Source: Aalborgiella sp963841045 (GTDB lineage: Bacteria; Pseudomonadota; Gammaproteobacteria; Burkholderiales; Burkholderiaceae_C). Taken from it: DNA of 64,000 nucleotides. The DNA is taken from NCBI GenBank assembly GCA_963841045.1, contig CAWJBD010000001.1:124001-188000 (forward strand), given 5' to 3'. Below, in pieces: positions 35,710 through 44,649 of the stretch (within the stretch, counting starts at the first letter, position 1; each line of letters starts with the position of its first letter). The notes beneath the pieces were generated by a model, which saw only the letters and a list, made by a program, of their open reading frames with translations, was not told the origin of the DNA and did not search any database. A program made the position numbers and the translations under genes.

Positions 35710-37134
35710 TTGTTAACTAAGAACATTCAATTGCAACGTATTTTCGTTGTATTGCCTTGGCTATCTCTGATTTTGTGCGCCTTCAATTGGTTGAAGTTTG
35801 GAATTGATCTTCCACTTGCGGATGATTGGAATACCTATATTGATGGAACAATGCGTTCTTTCAAATTCAGTTACCTTTTTGCACATGGTAACGACACGTT
35901 TTACCCTGTTGGCAAAATACTGGACACATTGGCATATCGCCTGATTGATGGCAATACCATTGCATACCAATTTATTTCCATGATTGGCGTGCTGGGTTTG
36001 TTACTGCTGCTTCAATGGAAGTTATTAAGATTCACATTGAAAGACAAAACACTGGCAGCCAGTGCATTTAGCTTAACCATACTCATGCTGCAACCCGATA
36101 CATATTGGGGCTGGCAAAATTTAGCCTATCACCAAGCGCTCCCATTGCTTGCGTGTTTAACATGTTTGTATATTGTGTTGGCATTGCAATGGAAACCAGC
36201 CAAGGTTTTTTTGAGCTGTTTTGTTTTGGGCTTATTGGGTGGGTTCAGTTACATCAGTGGCGCATTTGCCTCGTTGACTTTGGGCATTGTGTTATTAATT
36301 GCCCATCATTTTTGGCGTGGATCTGCTTTCGAAAAAAGCCGAATGCGATTCGGTAGTTTGGGATTATTGATATCAGGTTTGATAAGCACCACAGCGCAAA
36401 TGTGGGTCATTACTGGAATTCAGAAAGGCACACATATTCCTGGATTGCGAATGGCGTTACCAACTGAAATTGATTTCTGGTTATTTATGATGGGGAAAGT
36501 TGCTCGATCATTGATGCTGCCAATCAATACTACGGCTGTTTCACTGGTTTTGACACTCACAGCGGTCGCACTGGTCTGCTTTTTCGTATTCTTTATATTT
36601 CGAATGTTTTATGCAAACCGATTCGAACAAAACGCATTTGAACTTCGCCAAACCGGCTTGGTCTTTTTGGCAGTCACCAGTGTGGTATTTGTGTACCTTG
36701 TTTTAATCAGCGCTGGTAGAGCCCATATGCGTCCAGCTGAAGACGTGGAAATGCTAAAAGTATTTGGCTGGGGATTTCACCGGTTTCATTTTTTTTGGGT
36801 CACTTTACTTTGGCCCTGGCTGCTTGCAATGGTTTTTGTTTATACAAAATCTAAAAATCAACAAGTATTACTCAACCGATTAATTTGGGTCATACCTGCC
36901 ATTGCGTTACTTTGGTCCATTTACGCTGGCGCATTGAATCATGGTGCTTTCTTCAAAATAACTCAAAACCAACGCGCAGATGGTTTGGAGTGTTTGCAAA
37001 TGGCAATGCAATCCGGCGATGACGTCAAATGTTGGCAATTGTTACCCATTCAGCATCCTCTCAAACAAGGTATTTTGAACGGTCAGAGAACTGGCGCTTC
37101 GTTTGCACGTTTGCTGCCAGCAGAGCAAAAATAG
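35710..37134 (+). CDS. Polytopic membrane protein of unknown function
   Basis: A 474-residue integral membrane protein with about ten to eleven hydrophobic segments. The first external loop after helix 1 has an acidic motif (LPLADDWNTYIDG) like those in lipid-sugar glycosyltransferases of the GT-C type, but the family cannot be assigned from sequence alone. There is a Trp-rich loop at YWGWQNLAYH. The only initiator near the start is TTG 35710, without a clear ribosome site. It follows the L,D-transpeptidase gene closely, which suggests an envelope role. Confidence 0.75.
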   Translation: MLTKNIQLQRIFVVLPWLSLILCAFNWLKFGIDLPLADDWNTYIDGTMRSFKFSYLFAHGNDTFYPVGKILDTLAYRLIDGNTIAYQFISMIGVLGLLLLLQWKLLRFTLKDKTLAASAFSLTILMLQPDTYWGWQNLAYHQALPLLACLTCLYIVLALQWKPAKVFLSCFVLGLLGGFSYISGAFASLTLGIVLLIAHHFWRGSAFEKSRMRFGSLGLLISGLISTTAQMWVITGIQKGTHIPGLRMALPTEIDFWLFMMGKVARSLMLPINTTAVSLVLTLTAVALVCFFVFFIFRMFYANRFEQNAFELRQTGLVFLAVTSVVFVYLVLISAGRAHMRPAEDVEMLKVFGWGFHRFHFFWVTLLWPWLLAMVFVYTKSKNQQVLLNRLIWVIPAIALLWSIYAGALNHGAFFKITQNQRADGLECLQMAMQSGDDVKCWQLLPIQHPLKQGILNGQRTGASFARLLPAEQK

Positions 37135-37171
37135 TCGAATTTCAGCGATAACCAGATCGACTGAATAAGCT

Positions 37172-37190
37172 TCTATACCTTTTGGTCTAT
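37172..37190. promoter_or_regulatory. TCTATACC-N4-GGT dyad, site A
   Basis: TCTATACCTTTTGGT with inner dyad ACC-TTTT-GGT lies about 90 bp before the DUF1566 lipoprotein start. The same element occurs upstream of the OmpA gene at 41885-41903. Dyads of TACC/GGTA type suit LuxR/NarL-family regulators, and one is encoded between the two sites. Confidence 0.5.
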
Positions 37191-37277
37191 ACCCAAATGC
37201 ACTAGCAACTATTTGAACAGTTTCTTAATATTCCAGTACTTCGTCGTAAAAGTTCTGTTTTTTTAAGGAGTATTCAA

Positions 37278-37991
37278 ATGAACTTATACCAACAACACTT
37301 AATCGCTCTGGCTGCATGTTCAATGCTTTTGGCATGCAGTGGTGGCGGTGATGCAGAAGCTACAGCCGATACGACACCTGGCACCGCGTCAACACCCAGC
37401 GCCGCTGATCCCTCAGCACCAGCACCAGCGGCTTGTACGGCTGCACCCATTGGTGCTACTGGATACAGCTTGGTGTTCAAAGGTTGCGATGCCGCCAATG
37501 TGGCTACTTATTACGACAAATCTGAGTGTGTTCGGGACAATGCTACTGGTCTGATTTGGCAGGGACAAACGCCTGCAGGTACTGGATTGCGTGCCAACGA
37601 CGAATTGGGTCGAACAAACTACAACGACACTTCAGTGGCACAGAAATGGAATGGCATTACTCTCGTCAACCCAACTCAAGCCGATATAGACGATGCCACT
37701 AACGCCACAGGTTTTAAAAATGCAATCAATGCCACTAATTTGTGTGGGTTCAACGATTGGCGCATACCTAGCAAAGATGAATTATTTGGTTTAGTCAAGC
37801 CAGCGCTGTCACCCAAAATCGATACCACTTGGTTCGTCAATTTCAGCACAACGACTGCATTCCAAAGATTTTGGACAGCCACTCAAGCAGGTACGCCTAA
37901 CCGATGGGCTTGGTCAATTTATTTCGATTTAGGTACAGCTGAAGCTGGCAATACCAGGTATGCAAATATCTCTGTACGAGTTGTAAGGTAA
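37278..37991 (+). CDS. DUF1566 (Lcl C-terminal domain) lipoprotein
   Basis: A 237-residue lipoprotein. The lipobox is SMLLACSGGG, followed by a Thr/Ala/Pro-rich linker to about residue 50. The rest is a DUF1566/Lcl-type domain with VRDNATGLIWQG, the characteristic LCGFNDWRIPSKDELFGLV and FWTATQAG near the end. These domains occur in envelope and adhesion proteins with unknown ligands. AAGGAGT lies upstream of the ATG. A TCTATACCnnnnGGT element lies about 90 bp upstream. Confidence 0.85.
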   Translation: MNLYQQHLIALAACSMLLACSGGGDAEATADTTPGTASTPSAADPSAPAPAACTAAPIGATGYSLVFKGCDAANVATYYDKSECVRDNATGLIWQGQTPAGTGLRANDELGRTNYNDTSVAQKWNGITLVNPTQADIDDATNATGFKNAINATNLCGFNDWRIPSKDELFGLVKPALSPKIDTTWFVNFSTTTAFQRFWTATQAGTPNRWAWSIYFDLGTAEAGNTRYANISVRVVR

Positions 37992-38018
37992 TATTGCTCA
38001 TGGACACTCTACATCTTT

Positions 38019-38049
38019 CCGTCTATTGTTCACCACAATTTTAAGACGG
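38019..38049. terminator. Hairpin downstream of DUF1566 lipoprotein gene
   Basis: CCGTCT-ATTGT pairs with ACAAT-(TTTA)-AGACGG around a five-base loop. No T-run follows, so any terminator function would be Rho-dependent or weak. Confidence 0.35.
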
Positions 38050-38082
38050 TTGTAGAATACTACTTTGAAAAAAGATGAAAAT

Positions 38083-38131
38083 AGCTATCATTAATATAGC
38101 ACTATAGGCAATATATTTGCCGACTATAGCC
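38083..38131 (+). repeat. Two-hairpin dispersed repeat, copy 5 (degenerate)
   Basis: GCTAT..ATAGC, then TAGGCAATATATTTGCCGACTATAGCC. It has lost the ACGCCGGC core but keeps layout and spacing. It lies 40 bp before the LuxR regulator start, inside the likely promoter. Confidence 0.75.
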
Positions 38132-38171
38132 ATATTTGTCATATATATTGGAGTATAGAATTGGACCAATC

Positions 38172-38837
38172 ATGCAGAATCCAAAGCCACCAAATATATT
38201 AGTCGCTGACGACCATGCCATGATGCGTGATGGCATTGTGTTGATGATTCAAACCGCATGGCCTGGAAGCTGGTGTGAGATTGCAGATGACTTTCAAGGT
38301 GTGATGGCAAAGATTGATGCCAGCAATGAAGGAACTCGTTTTGCTGCAATAGTGCTCGATTTGCGCATGCCTGGAATGCGTGGAGCCGATAGCGTGGCGC
38401 AAATCACACAGCGTGCCGCTGGCGTACCCGTGATTGTTTGCACTGCTTTAGAAGACCCCAGCTTGGTAGAGCGATTAACTTCGAGTGGTATCTTTTGTGC
38501 CGTCAATAAGACAGCGGGTTCCGCTGAACTATTGAAACATTTACGGGCTGCACTTGAATTGCAACAGCAAGACCAACAACAGCGGGATTTGAATAGCACT
38601 GAAGAATTAAGCGCACGATCACCAAGCGCACAGCACGCTGCTGGTAGTGCCAAATTAACTGCGCGACAACGTGAAATTTTAAAATTGCTGCACACTGGTA
38701 AACCCAGCAAAGTCATCGCTTCACAACTGGGCATTGGTTTAGGCACCATCAAAAGTCATCTGCACACTTTGTATTCGGTGATGGAAGTCAATAACCGATC
38801 TGAAGCCATTGTGAAATCTCAAAACTGGCTGTTATGA
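38172..38837 (+). CDS. LuxR/NarL-family response regulator
   Basis: A 221-residue regulator with a receiver domain (VADDHAMMRDGIVLM, phospho-acceptor Asp in VLDLRMPG) and a C-terminal LuxR helix-turn-helix (LTARQREILKLLHTGKPSKV, LGIGLGTIKSHLHTLY). The start ATG 38172 is chosen as the family start. Its stop overlaps the hybrid kinase start (ATGA). Two identical dyads upstream of the genes on either side of this pair make them candidate targets. Confidence 0.92.
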   Translation: MQNPKPPNILVADDHAMMRDGIVLMIQTAWPGSWCEIADDFQGVMAKIDASNEGTRFAAIVLDLRMPGMRGADSVAQITQRAAGVPVIVCTALEDPSLVERLTSSGIFCAVNKTAGSAELLKHLRAALELQQQDQQQRDLNSTEELSARSPSAQHAAGSAKLTARQREILKLLHTGKPSKVIASQLGIGLGTIKSHLHTLYSVMEVNNRSEAIVKSQNWLL

Positions 38838-40693
38838 GTGTGCCTTTGACATCACCCGTCAAATCGCAAGCCATCAAACCTGATTTGATGGGAGATCCTC
38901 GAGTTCGTGCAGTTATAAAAGAAAATTTATACCGAGGCATGTTGGTTCGCCCAATCATTGTGACTGCCACAGTGATAATGTTTTGGTACTTGCTGGTGGT
39001 TTGGCCGAACAATCTACGCCTGATGCTTGCACTGGGCATCTGGGGCACAAATTCAATTCTGTACTTAGCTTTGCATTTTTACCATCGATTTCAGGATATG
39101 GACAAGCGCCAATTGCCTGAGGCTTCCAGCATGTACCTCAAACTATTGGTACTGAATTGTTGGATAGATTGCGCAGCTTTAGGATTTGTTGGTTTACTCA
39201 TAGCCATTGAAAGACCCGACTTTGAATCCATGGTCGTCATCGGCTTGATCATGTACATGTTCAGTGCATTCATCAAAAACATTTCCTATGCGACAGCATC
39301 ACGCTTTTTACCCGCCTTGGTATTCATGCCTGTAACCATTGCATTTCTCATGCGTGGTGATGCTGCCCACATCATCATTGCTGTGTACTTCATCATTTCC
39401 ACATTCAGTCTATCCGTGTATGGTGCCTCTGCAGCTACTGCCATCCAATTGCCCATCAAACAACAATATGAGATCGCTGAGCAAAATGAAGCTTTGTCAC
39501 AGCTGACCACTCAACTGAGCATTGAACGCGATCGCGCTGACGCTGCCAATGCAGCCAAGTCGCACTTTTTTACCGCAGCCAGCCATGATGCCAGACAGCC
39601 CTTGCAAGCAATCAGTTTGTTATTTGATGGCTTCAAAATGTCTGCACAAACTAATTTGCAAGATAAAAAAATCATAGAAAAAATTGAAGTTAACCTCAAT
39701 ACCATACGGCATCTTTTTGACCGAGTGTTGGATATTTCAAGAATTGATTCGGGACATGTCACACCTGAAATTAAAAACTTCAGTCTGCAAAAGTTATTCA
39801 ATAAATTAGATGCGCAATTCGGTGAGCTGGCCGCATCAAAGGGTCTTTGGCTGCACTTTGTTCCCACAGACGCATGGGTAGAGCACGACTCAGAATTGCT
39901 TGATCGCATCGTATCCAATTTAGTCCACAACGCCATCAAATACACGTCCACAGGTGGAGTGTGGGTTGCCTGGCGTCAGACACGTGGTCGTCTTGAAATA
40001 CGCGATAGCGGCTTAGGCATCAGCAAAGAAGATCAAGCAACTATTTTCAATGAGTTTGCGCAAGTCAATAATCCTGCGCGTAACAACGAAGCGGGATTAG
40101 GCCTTGGCTTGTCCATCGTCAAACGTTTGGCAGAACTGACGCATACGCCTTTCGGTTTGCGATCTCAAAAAGACATGGGCAGTACCTTTTGGTTGAAATT
40201 GAATGCAAGCCCTTTGCACAACCATCAGCGCAATTTCCAAGTTACGCCTAGCGACACATACAATTCTGCCAACCAGATATCCTCGCTTGAAATGGACAAA
40301 CCACTTGCTGGCTTGCGTGTTTTTTATGTTGAAGATGATCCACAACTGCGAGATCTTTTTGGACAATCGCTCATCCATGCAGGAGCTATCGTCATTGCAT
40401 GCGCTCATTTGGATGAAGTTCAATCGATTCTCACAAATGATGTTGAGGCAAAATTACAATCAATCAATGTTATTTTGACTGATTACCGATTGGGGGCAAG
40501 CGGTACAGGCTTGGATGCTGTTCAAGCAGTTCGAAACCATACCCACAAAGATATTCCAGCAGTGCTGATCACTGGCGACAGTGCCGTTAGAGATTTGCAA
40601 ACCATCCAACAATTACCCAATTCAACCTTGCTGCACAAGCCGGTTGAATTTCATCAACTCAAGCAAGTGCTGCTGAAAGTTTCAAAACATTAA
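38834..40693 (+). CDS. Hybrid sensor histidine kinase with C-terminal receiver
   Basis: A 619-residue membrane kinase. About six N-terminal transmembrane segments (residues 35-200) form the sensor. Then come a coiled linker, HisKA with FFTAASHDARQPLQAI (the phospho-accepting His), an ATPase domain with N-box LVHNAIKYT and G-box LGLGLSIVKRLAEL, and a receiver domain near 490-615 (FYVEDDPQLRDLF, Asp in ILTDYRLG). Start overlaps the LuxR regulator stop by four bases, so the two form one signalling unit. Membrane-embedded sensors of this kind often detect membrane state or respiration. Confidence 0.92.
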   Translation: MSVPLTSPVKSQAIKPDLMGDPRVRAVIKENLYRGMLVRPIIVTATVIMFWYLLVVWPNNLRLMLALGIWGTNSILYLALHFYHRFQDMDKRQLPEASSMYLKLLVLNCWIDCAALGFVGLLIAIERPDFESMVVIGLIMYMFSAFIKNISYATASRFLPALVFMPVTIAFLMRGDAAHIIIAVYFIISTFSLSVYGASAATAIQLPIKQQYEIAEQNEALSQLTTQLSIERDRADAANAAKSHFFTAASHDARQPLQAISLLFDGFKMSAQTNLQDKKIIEKIEVNLNTIRHLFDRVLDISRIDSGHVTPEIKNFSLQKLFNKLDAQFGELAASKGLWLHFVPTDAWVEHDSELLDRIVSNLVHNAIKYTSTGGVWVAWRQTRGRLEIRDSGLGISKEDQATIFNEFAQVNNPARNNEAGLGLGLSIVKRLAELTHTPFGLRSQKDMGSTFWLKLNASPLHNHQRNFQVTPSDTYNSANQISSLEMDKPLAGLRVFYVEDDPQLRDLFGQSLIHAGAIVIACAHLDEVQSILTNDVEAKLQSINVILTDYRLGASGTGLDAVQAVRNHTHKDIPAVLITGDSAVRDLQTIQQLPNSTLLHKPVEFHQLKQVLLKVSKH

Positions 40694-40765
40694 ACTGCAG
40701 TAACAAATGCTGGCGAACAGTGGCCAAATTCAACGTACAACTGCAAAACCGTCAAGGTCTGATGC

Positions 40766-41821
40766 TTATTGAGGCACCAATTCAACCCGGCGGTTTTTAG
40801 CGCGCCCATCTTCTGTTGCATTTGTGGCAACTGGCGCCAAATCAGCCACCCCAAAAGCTGACAAGCGATTGGCTGCGATACCGTATTGCGATGCCAGCGC
40901 CGCATTCACAGATTCGGCACGTCGTTTTGAAAGTCCAATGTTGCTATCCAAATTGCCTTGGTTATCGGTATGACCCACAACCCTGAGCTTCAAGTTAGGT
41001 TCAGCTTTCAATAATTTGGAAATTTCTTCCAGCGCAGGTTTGGACTCGGGCTTGAGGTCCGCCTTTGCCGTATCAAACAAGATGCCATACAAGGCGATAC
41101 GGCCTGTTGCGTTGATGGCTTTTGACATTTCTGATGCGCTGACTGTGATCATGTTTTGCTTCATGGCAGCCACATCCACAATATCCAATGCGGCATAAAC
41201 ACCACGCTGAGCTTTGTAAATTCGGTTTTCGTTATCCCACTGCACGACGGTTAACTGCATATAAGTGGTTTGTCCATCTTTGTCGCGCTTGGCTGTCAAT
41301 GTGTGCAGGTTTTTTACCGATGCACCATACATCACAAATTCGCTACGGGATGTTGACAGTTTGGTTCCTCCAAAACCAAAGCTGGTCAAAAACCCATTCC
41401 AGCGCCCGGCTTGTTTGTCTTTGCTTGAGTCGTACAAAATTGTGAAGCCCTGCGATGGCAAATCATTGACATAGTTCCTGAACACTTCAAGACTGGTTGT
41501 TTCACCTGGCGCTTCATACCAAATACGCGTACGCGCACCTTCGGCCACAACAGGCGCAGAAACAAATTCGCGCTGTCGATTCACAAGATTTAAACGGGCG
41601 AAAGTTGAGGTCTGAAATTCAACCGAATCAAAGCGCTTGGTGTCGTACAACACAATGGACGAATTGGCAAAGCGCTTGATATAAGGGTGATCTTTAGCGC
41701 CAGCTAAATCAGATTCGGCTGTTTGTGCGTTTGCGTTTGTAGCAACGCAAAGCACAACAAACAAAAAGCTGAGCCATTTCATTAGAAAACGACCAGCACT
41801 TGAAGGATTCTGTAGTTTCAT
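40766..41821 (-). CDS. OmpA-family protein with DUF4892-like domain (paralogue)
   Basis: A 351-residue envelope protein with signal peptide ending ATNANAQT, an N-terminal domain starting KDHPYIKRFANSSIVLYD, and a C-terminal OmpA-like peptidoglycan-binding domain (ILFDTAKADLKPESKPAL, VVGHTDNQGN, LSKRRAESV, GRAKNRRVELVPQ). GGAG lies six bases before ATG 41821, which fixes that start over the in-frame Met at 41782. It is a paralogue of the protein at 8344-9246. The TCTATACCnnnnGGT element lies about 70 bp upstream. Confidence 0.9.
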   Translation of the reverse strand: MKLQNPSSAGRFLMKWLSFLFVVLCVATNANAQTAESDLAGAKDHPYIKRFANSSIVLYDTKRFDSVEFQTSTFARLNLVNRQREFVSAPVVAEGARTRIWYEAPGETTSLEVFRNYVNDLPSQGFTILYDSSKDKQAGRWNGFLTSFGFGGTKLSTSRSEFVMYGASVKNLHTLTAKRDKDGQTTYMQLTVVQWDNENRIYKAQRGVYAALDIVDVAAMKQNMITVSASEMSKAINATGRIALYGILFDTAKADLKPESKPALEEISKLLKAEPNLKLRVVGHTDNQGNLDSNIGLSKRRAESVNAALASQYGIAANRLSAFGVADLAPVATNATEDGRAKNRRVELVPQ

Positions 41822-41884
41822 ATCAAACTCCGTATGGAAGTTGTTGAGAATGAAACTATTCTGACAGTTGTGCAGTCCTTTGAC

Positions 41885-41903
41885 CAGTACCTTTTGGTAT
41901 AGA
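41885..41903. promoter_or_regulatory. TCTATACC-N4-GGT dyad, site B
   Basis: On the minus strand the sequence reads TCTATACCAAAAGGTACTG, sharing the TCTATACC-N4-GGT element with site A, in the same orientation relative to the gene it precedes. The neighbouring LuxR-type regulator is the likeliest binder. Confidence 0.5.
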
Positions 41904-41930
41904 TACCGCTATATCAAATGCCATCACAAG

Positions 41931-42719
41931 CTACTTGCGTTGATAGTGCATCCGAATGTCATTTTCCGAATCAGCCGGAGGACGAGATCGCTCGTTGTTG
42001 ACGATGTCCTGTAGGACCGACTGTGGGTTTGTGGAGCTTCCGGCCAGCAAAGGTGACGGCGGAACAGAATTGACTGAAGGTGCTGAGGTCTGTACAGGAC
42101 GGGGCAAAAAAGTTTGTGAGGACTGAACAGAGGGAATAGACGGTGGCTGCATGGGTCTCTGCGGCGTAGATGGCTGCGAGAGTGAACTATTAGCCGGCAA
42201 TGGCTGCGGACTTGCCTTCCGCCCAACACCGCAGTATTCGGCTACTCTTTGTTTTATCGCACGCCAACCGCAGTTTTCAGCATCCACCTGTGCACGTGTC
42301 CGCTCATAAGCTGCGCGCATTTGAGCGTTATTTGCTGAACGTCCCTGGCTTTCAATCCTCTGTTCCCTCTCCGCATTTTCCTTGTCGATGATTGTCAATC
42401 GCGAAAGGAAGTCGGAGCCACAAGAAGGACTCCAGCTATTGAAGCTCATTTGATGTTGGCTGCGATAGTGCGTCGCCGTATACGTATTTCGTGATCCAAG
42501 TACACGCATGTGATCATCGGCTGCACTGAGCTGGCGATCAATTTCGGAAGCACACGTAGCAAGAGGATCGAATCCGATAAATGGATTGCTCCCTCCTCCC
42601 GGTTCAACTTTCGCTTCCGGCTTCTGCCCCACCTGCGCGATTGCGTGCAACGAAACAACTACCCCGGCTGCCGCGAGGGCCGTAATGCCAAGCCAGCGAG
42701 TAGTTAAGGCAATCGGCAT
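41931..42719 (-). CDS. Secreted Pro/Ser-rich protein of unknown function
   Basis: A 262-residue exported protein with a signal peptide (LGITALAAAGVVVSLHAIAQ). The middle part is helical with several Cys (LATCASEID, SPSCGSDFL, ENCGWRAI, VAEYCGVG), which suggests disulfides. The C-terminal third is a Pro/Ser/Gln-rich, probably disordered tail. I do not recognise the family. Codon use is more GC-rich and even than in the neighbouring lpdA and OmpA genes, which hints at later acquisition. It starts 21 bases after the corrected lpdA stop and could be read from the pyruvate dehydrogenase transcript. Confidence 0.7.
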   Translation of the reverse strand: MPIALTTRWLGITALAAAGVVVSLHAIAQVGQKPEAKVEPGGGSNPFIGFDPLATCASEIDRQLSAADDHMRVLGSRNTYTATHYRSQHQMSFNSWSPSCGSDFLSRLTIIDKENAEREQRIESQGRSANNAQMRAAYERTRAQVDAENCGWRAIKQRVAEYCGVGRKASPQPLPANSSLSQPSTPQRPMQPPSIPSVQSSQTFLPRPVQTSAPSVNSVPPSPLLAGSSTNPQSVLQDIVNNERSRPPADSENDIRMHYQRK

Positions 42720-42740
42720 GATGGTGTTTGAGCCTTTGGT

Positions 42741-44598
42741 TTACTTCTTCGCTGGCGGCACATCCGTACAACTGCCATGCGCCACTTCTGCAGCCATGCC
42801 AATGACTTTCACCCAGCGTCGGATGCGGATGGATGGTTTTGCCGATGTCGATGGCATCTGCGCCCATTTCAATCGCCAAAGCCACTTCACCGATCATGTC
42901 ACCCGCGTGCGTGCCGACCATACCGCCGCCTAAGATCTTGCCATGACCATGGGCTTCAGGGCTGTCGTCAAACAACAGTTTGGTGACACCTTCATCTCGC
43001 CCATTGGCAATCGCACGGCCTGATGCGGTCCACGGGAACAAGCCTTTTTTGACCTTGATGCCTTTGGCTTTGGCTTCGTCTTCGGTCAATCCGACCCATG
43101 CCACTTCAGGGTCGGTGTAGGCGACGCTTGGAATCACGCGCGCATTGAATGCTGCCGCTGCCAATTCCTTGTTACCTTGCAGTTCACCAGCAATGACTTC
43201 AGCCGCCACATGCGCTTCGTGCACGGCTTTGTGCGCCAACATGGGCTGACCGACGATGTCGCCAATGGCAAAAATGTTCGGCACGTTGGTGCGCATTTGG
43301 ATGTTGACAGGAATGAAGCCACGGTCTGTGACATCGACACCGGCTTTGTCAGCCGCAATTTTCTTGCCATTGGGTGTGCGGCCAACGGCTTGCAAAACCA
43401 AATCGTAAGTTTGCGGCGCAGGTGCTGCTACGCCCTCTTCTGCCGAGGCAAATGTGACTTCAATGCCAGCAGGTGTGGCTTTGGCGCCTACGGTTTTGGT
43501 TTTAAGCATGATGTTGTCAAAGCGTTTGGCATTCAACTTCTGCCAGATTTTGACCAAGTCGCGGTCAGCGCCTTGCATCAAACCGTCCATCATTTCAACC
43601 ACGTCCAAGCGCGCGCCCAATGTGCTGTAGACCGTGCCCATTTCCAAACCGATGATGCCGCCGCCCAAAATCAACATGCGCTTGGGCACTTCTTTCAAGG
43701 CCAATGCGCCTGTGGAATCAACCACGCGTGGATCATCCGGCATGAATGGCAAACGAACCGCTTGACTGCCTGCGGCGATGATGGCGTTTTTGAATGCGAT
43801 GACTTTTTTACTGCCTGTTTTATCCTGCGCAGTGCCAGTGGTTTCTTCAACTTCAACATGATTGCTGCTGATGAACGAACCATAACCACGCACCAATGTG
43901 ACCTTGCGCATTTTCGCCATTGCCGCCAAACCACCTGTGAGCTTGCCAATCACTTTTTCTTTGTGACCACGCAGCTTGTCTACATTGACAGCAGGCTTGC
44001 CAAAATCAACACCCAAGTCGCCCAAATGCGCCACTTCATCCATCACCGCTGCCACGTGCAACAGTGCTTTGGATGGTATGCAACCCACGTTCAAACACAC
44101 GCCACCCAAGGTGGCGTAGCGCTCAACGATGACCACTTTCAATCCCAAATCGGCCGCACGGAATGCCGCCGAATAGCCGCCAGGGCCACCACCTAAAACC
44201 AGCACATCGCAATCCATGTCAACCGCGCCTGTGTAGCTAGACGCTATGCTATTAATAGCAGTATTGGCAATATTTGTGCTGGCTACAGGCTGATTTGATA
44301 CATTATTTGCAGCCACAGAAGGCGCTGCAGGTGCTGTAGCGGCTTCAGATGCCACTGCACCTGAAACTTCCAATGTCACAATCGGGCTGCCTTCTTTGAC
44401 CTTGTCACCCAGCTTCACCAACAAAGCAGTTACCACGCCGGCATGGCTGGAAGGAATTTCCATGGATGCTTTGTCGGATTCGACTGTGAGCAAGCTTTGG
44501 TCAACTTTAATGGTGTCACCCACTTTGACCATTAACTCGATGACTGCCACATCTGCAAAATCGCCAATATCTGGAACTTTAATGTCTAGGGTTGCCAT
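42741..44598 (-). CDS. lpdA: Dihydrolipoyl dehydrogenase with N-terminal lipoyl domain, C-terminus frameshifted
   Basis: E3 of pyruvate dehydrogenase: reoxidises lipoamide with NAD. Residues 1-75 form a lipoyl domain (Lys in VESDKASMEIPSS). A linker with a dispersed repeat follows, then the FAD domain (LVLGGGPGGYSAA), redox pair in GGVCLNVGCIPSK, and the HPHPTLGE active site. After GES the frame is lost: one extra base at 42804 must be skipped to read IGMAAEVAHGSCTDVPPAKK and stop at 42741. Corrected length 618. Last enzyme gene of the aceE-aceF-lpdA operon. Confidence 0.93.
44240..44292 (+). repeat. Two-hairpin dispersed repeat, copy 6, inside lpdA (antisense to it)
   Basis: TGCTATTAATAGCA is a perfect dyad, followed by TTGGCAATATTTGTGCTGGCTACAGGCT spread over 31 bp. 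It lies in the linker between the lipoyl and FAD domains and is read from the complementary strand as ANTAINSIASSYTG. Confidence 0.8.
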
Positions 44599-44649
44599 AA
44601 TTTTTTCTCGCTATATAACTGAATTTTTTGCTGGATTGAATTCAGCTGT

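Noticed and set aside
43177..44196. Long open frame (339 codons) on the plus strand opposite lpdA
   Set aside because: It is the mirror of a well-conserved flavoprotein gene, with His/Phe/Gln-rich composition typical of antisense shadows and no ribosome site.
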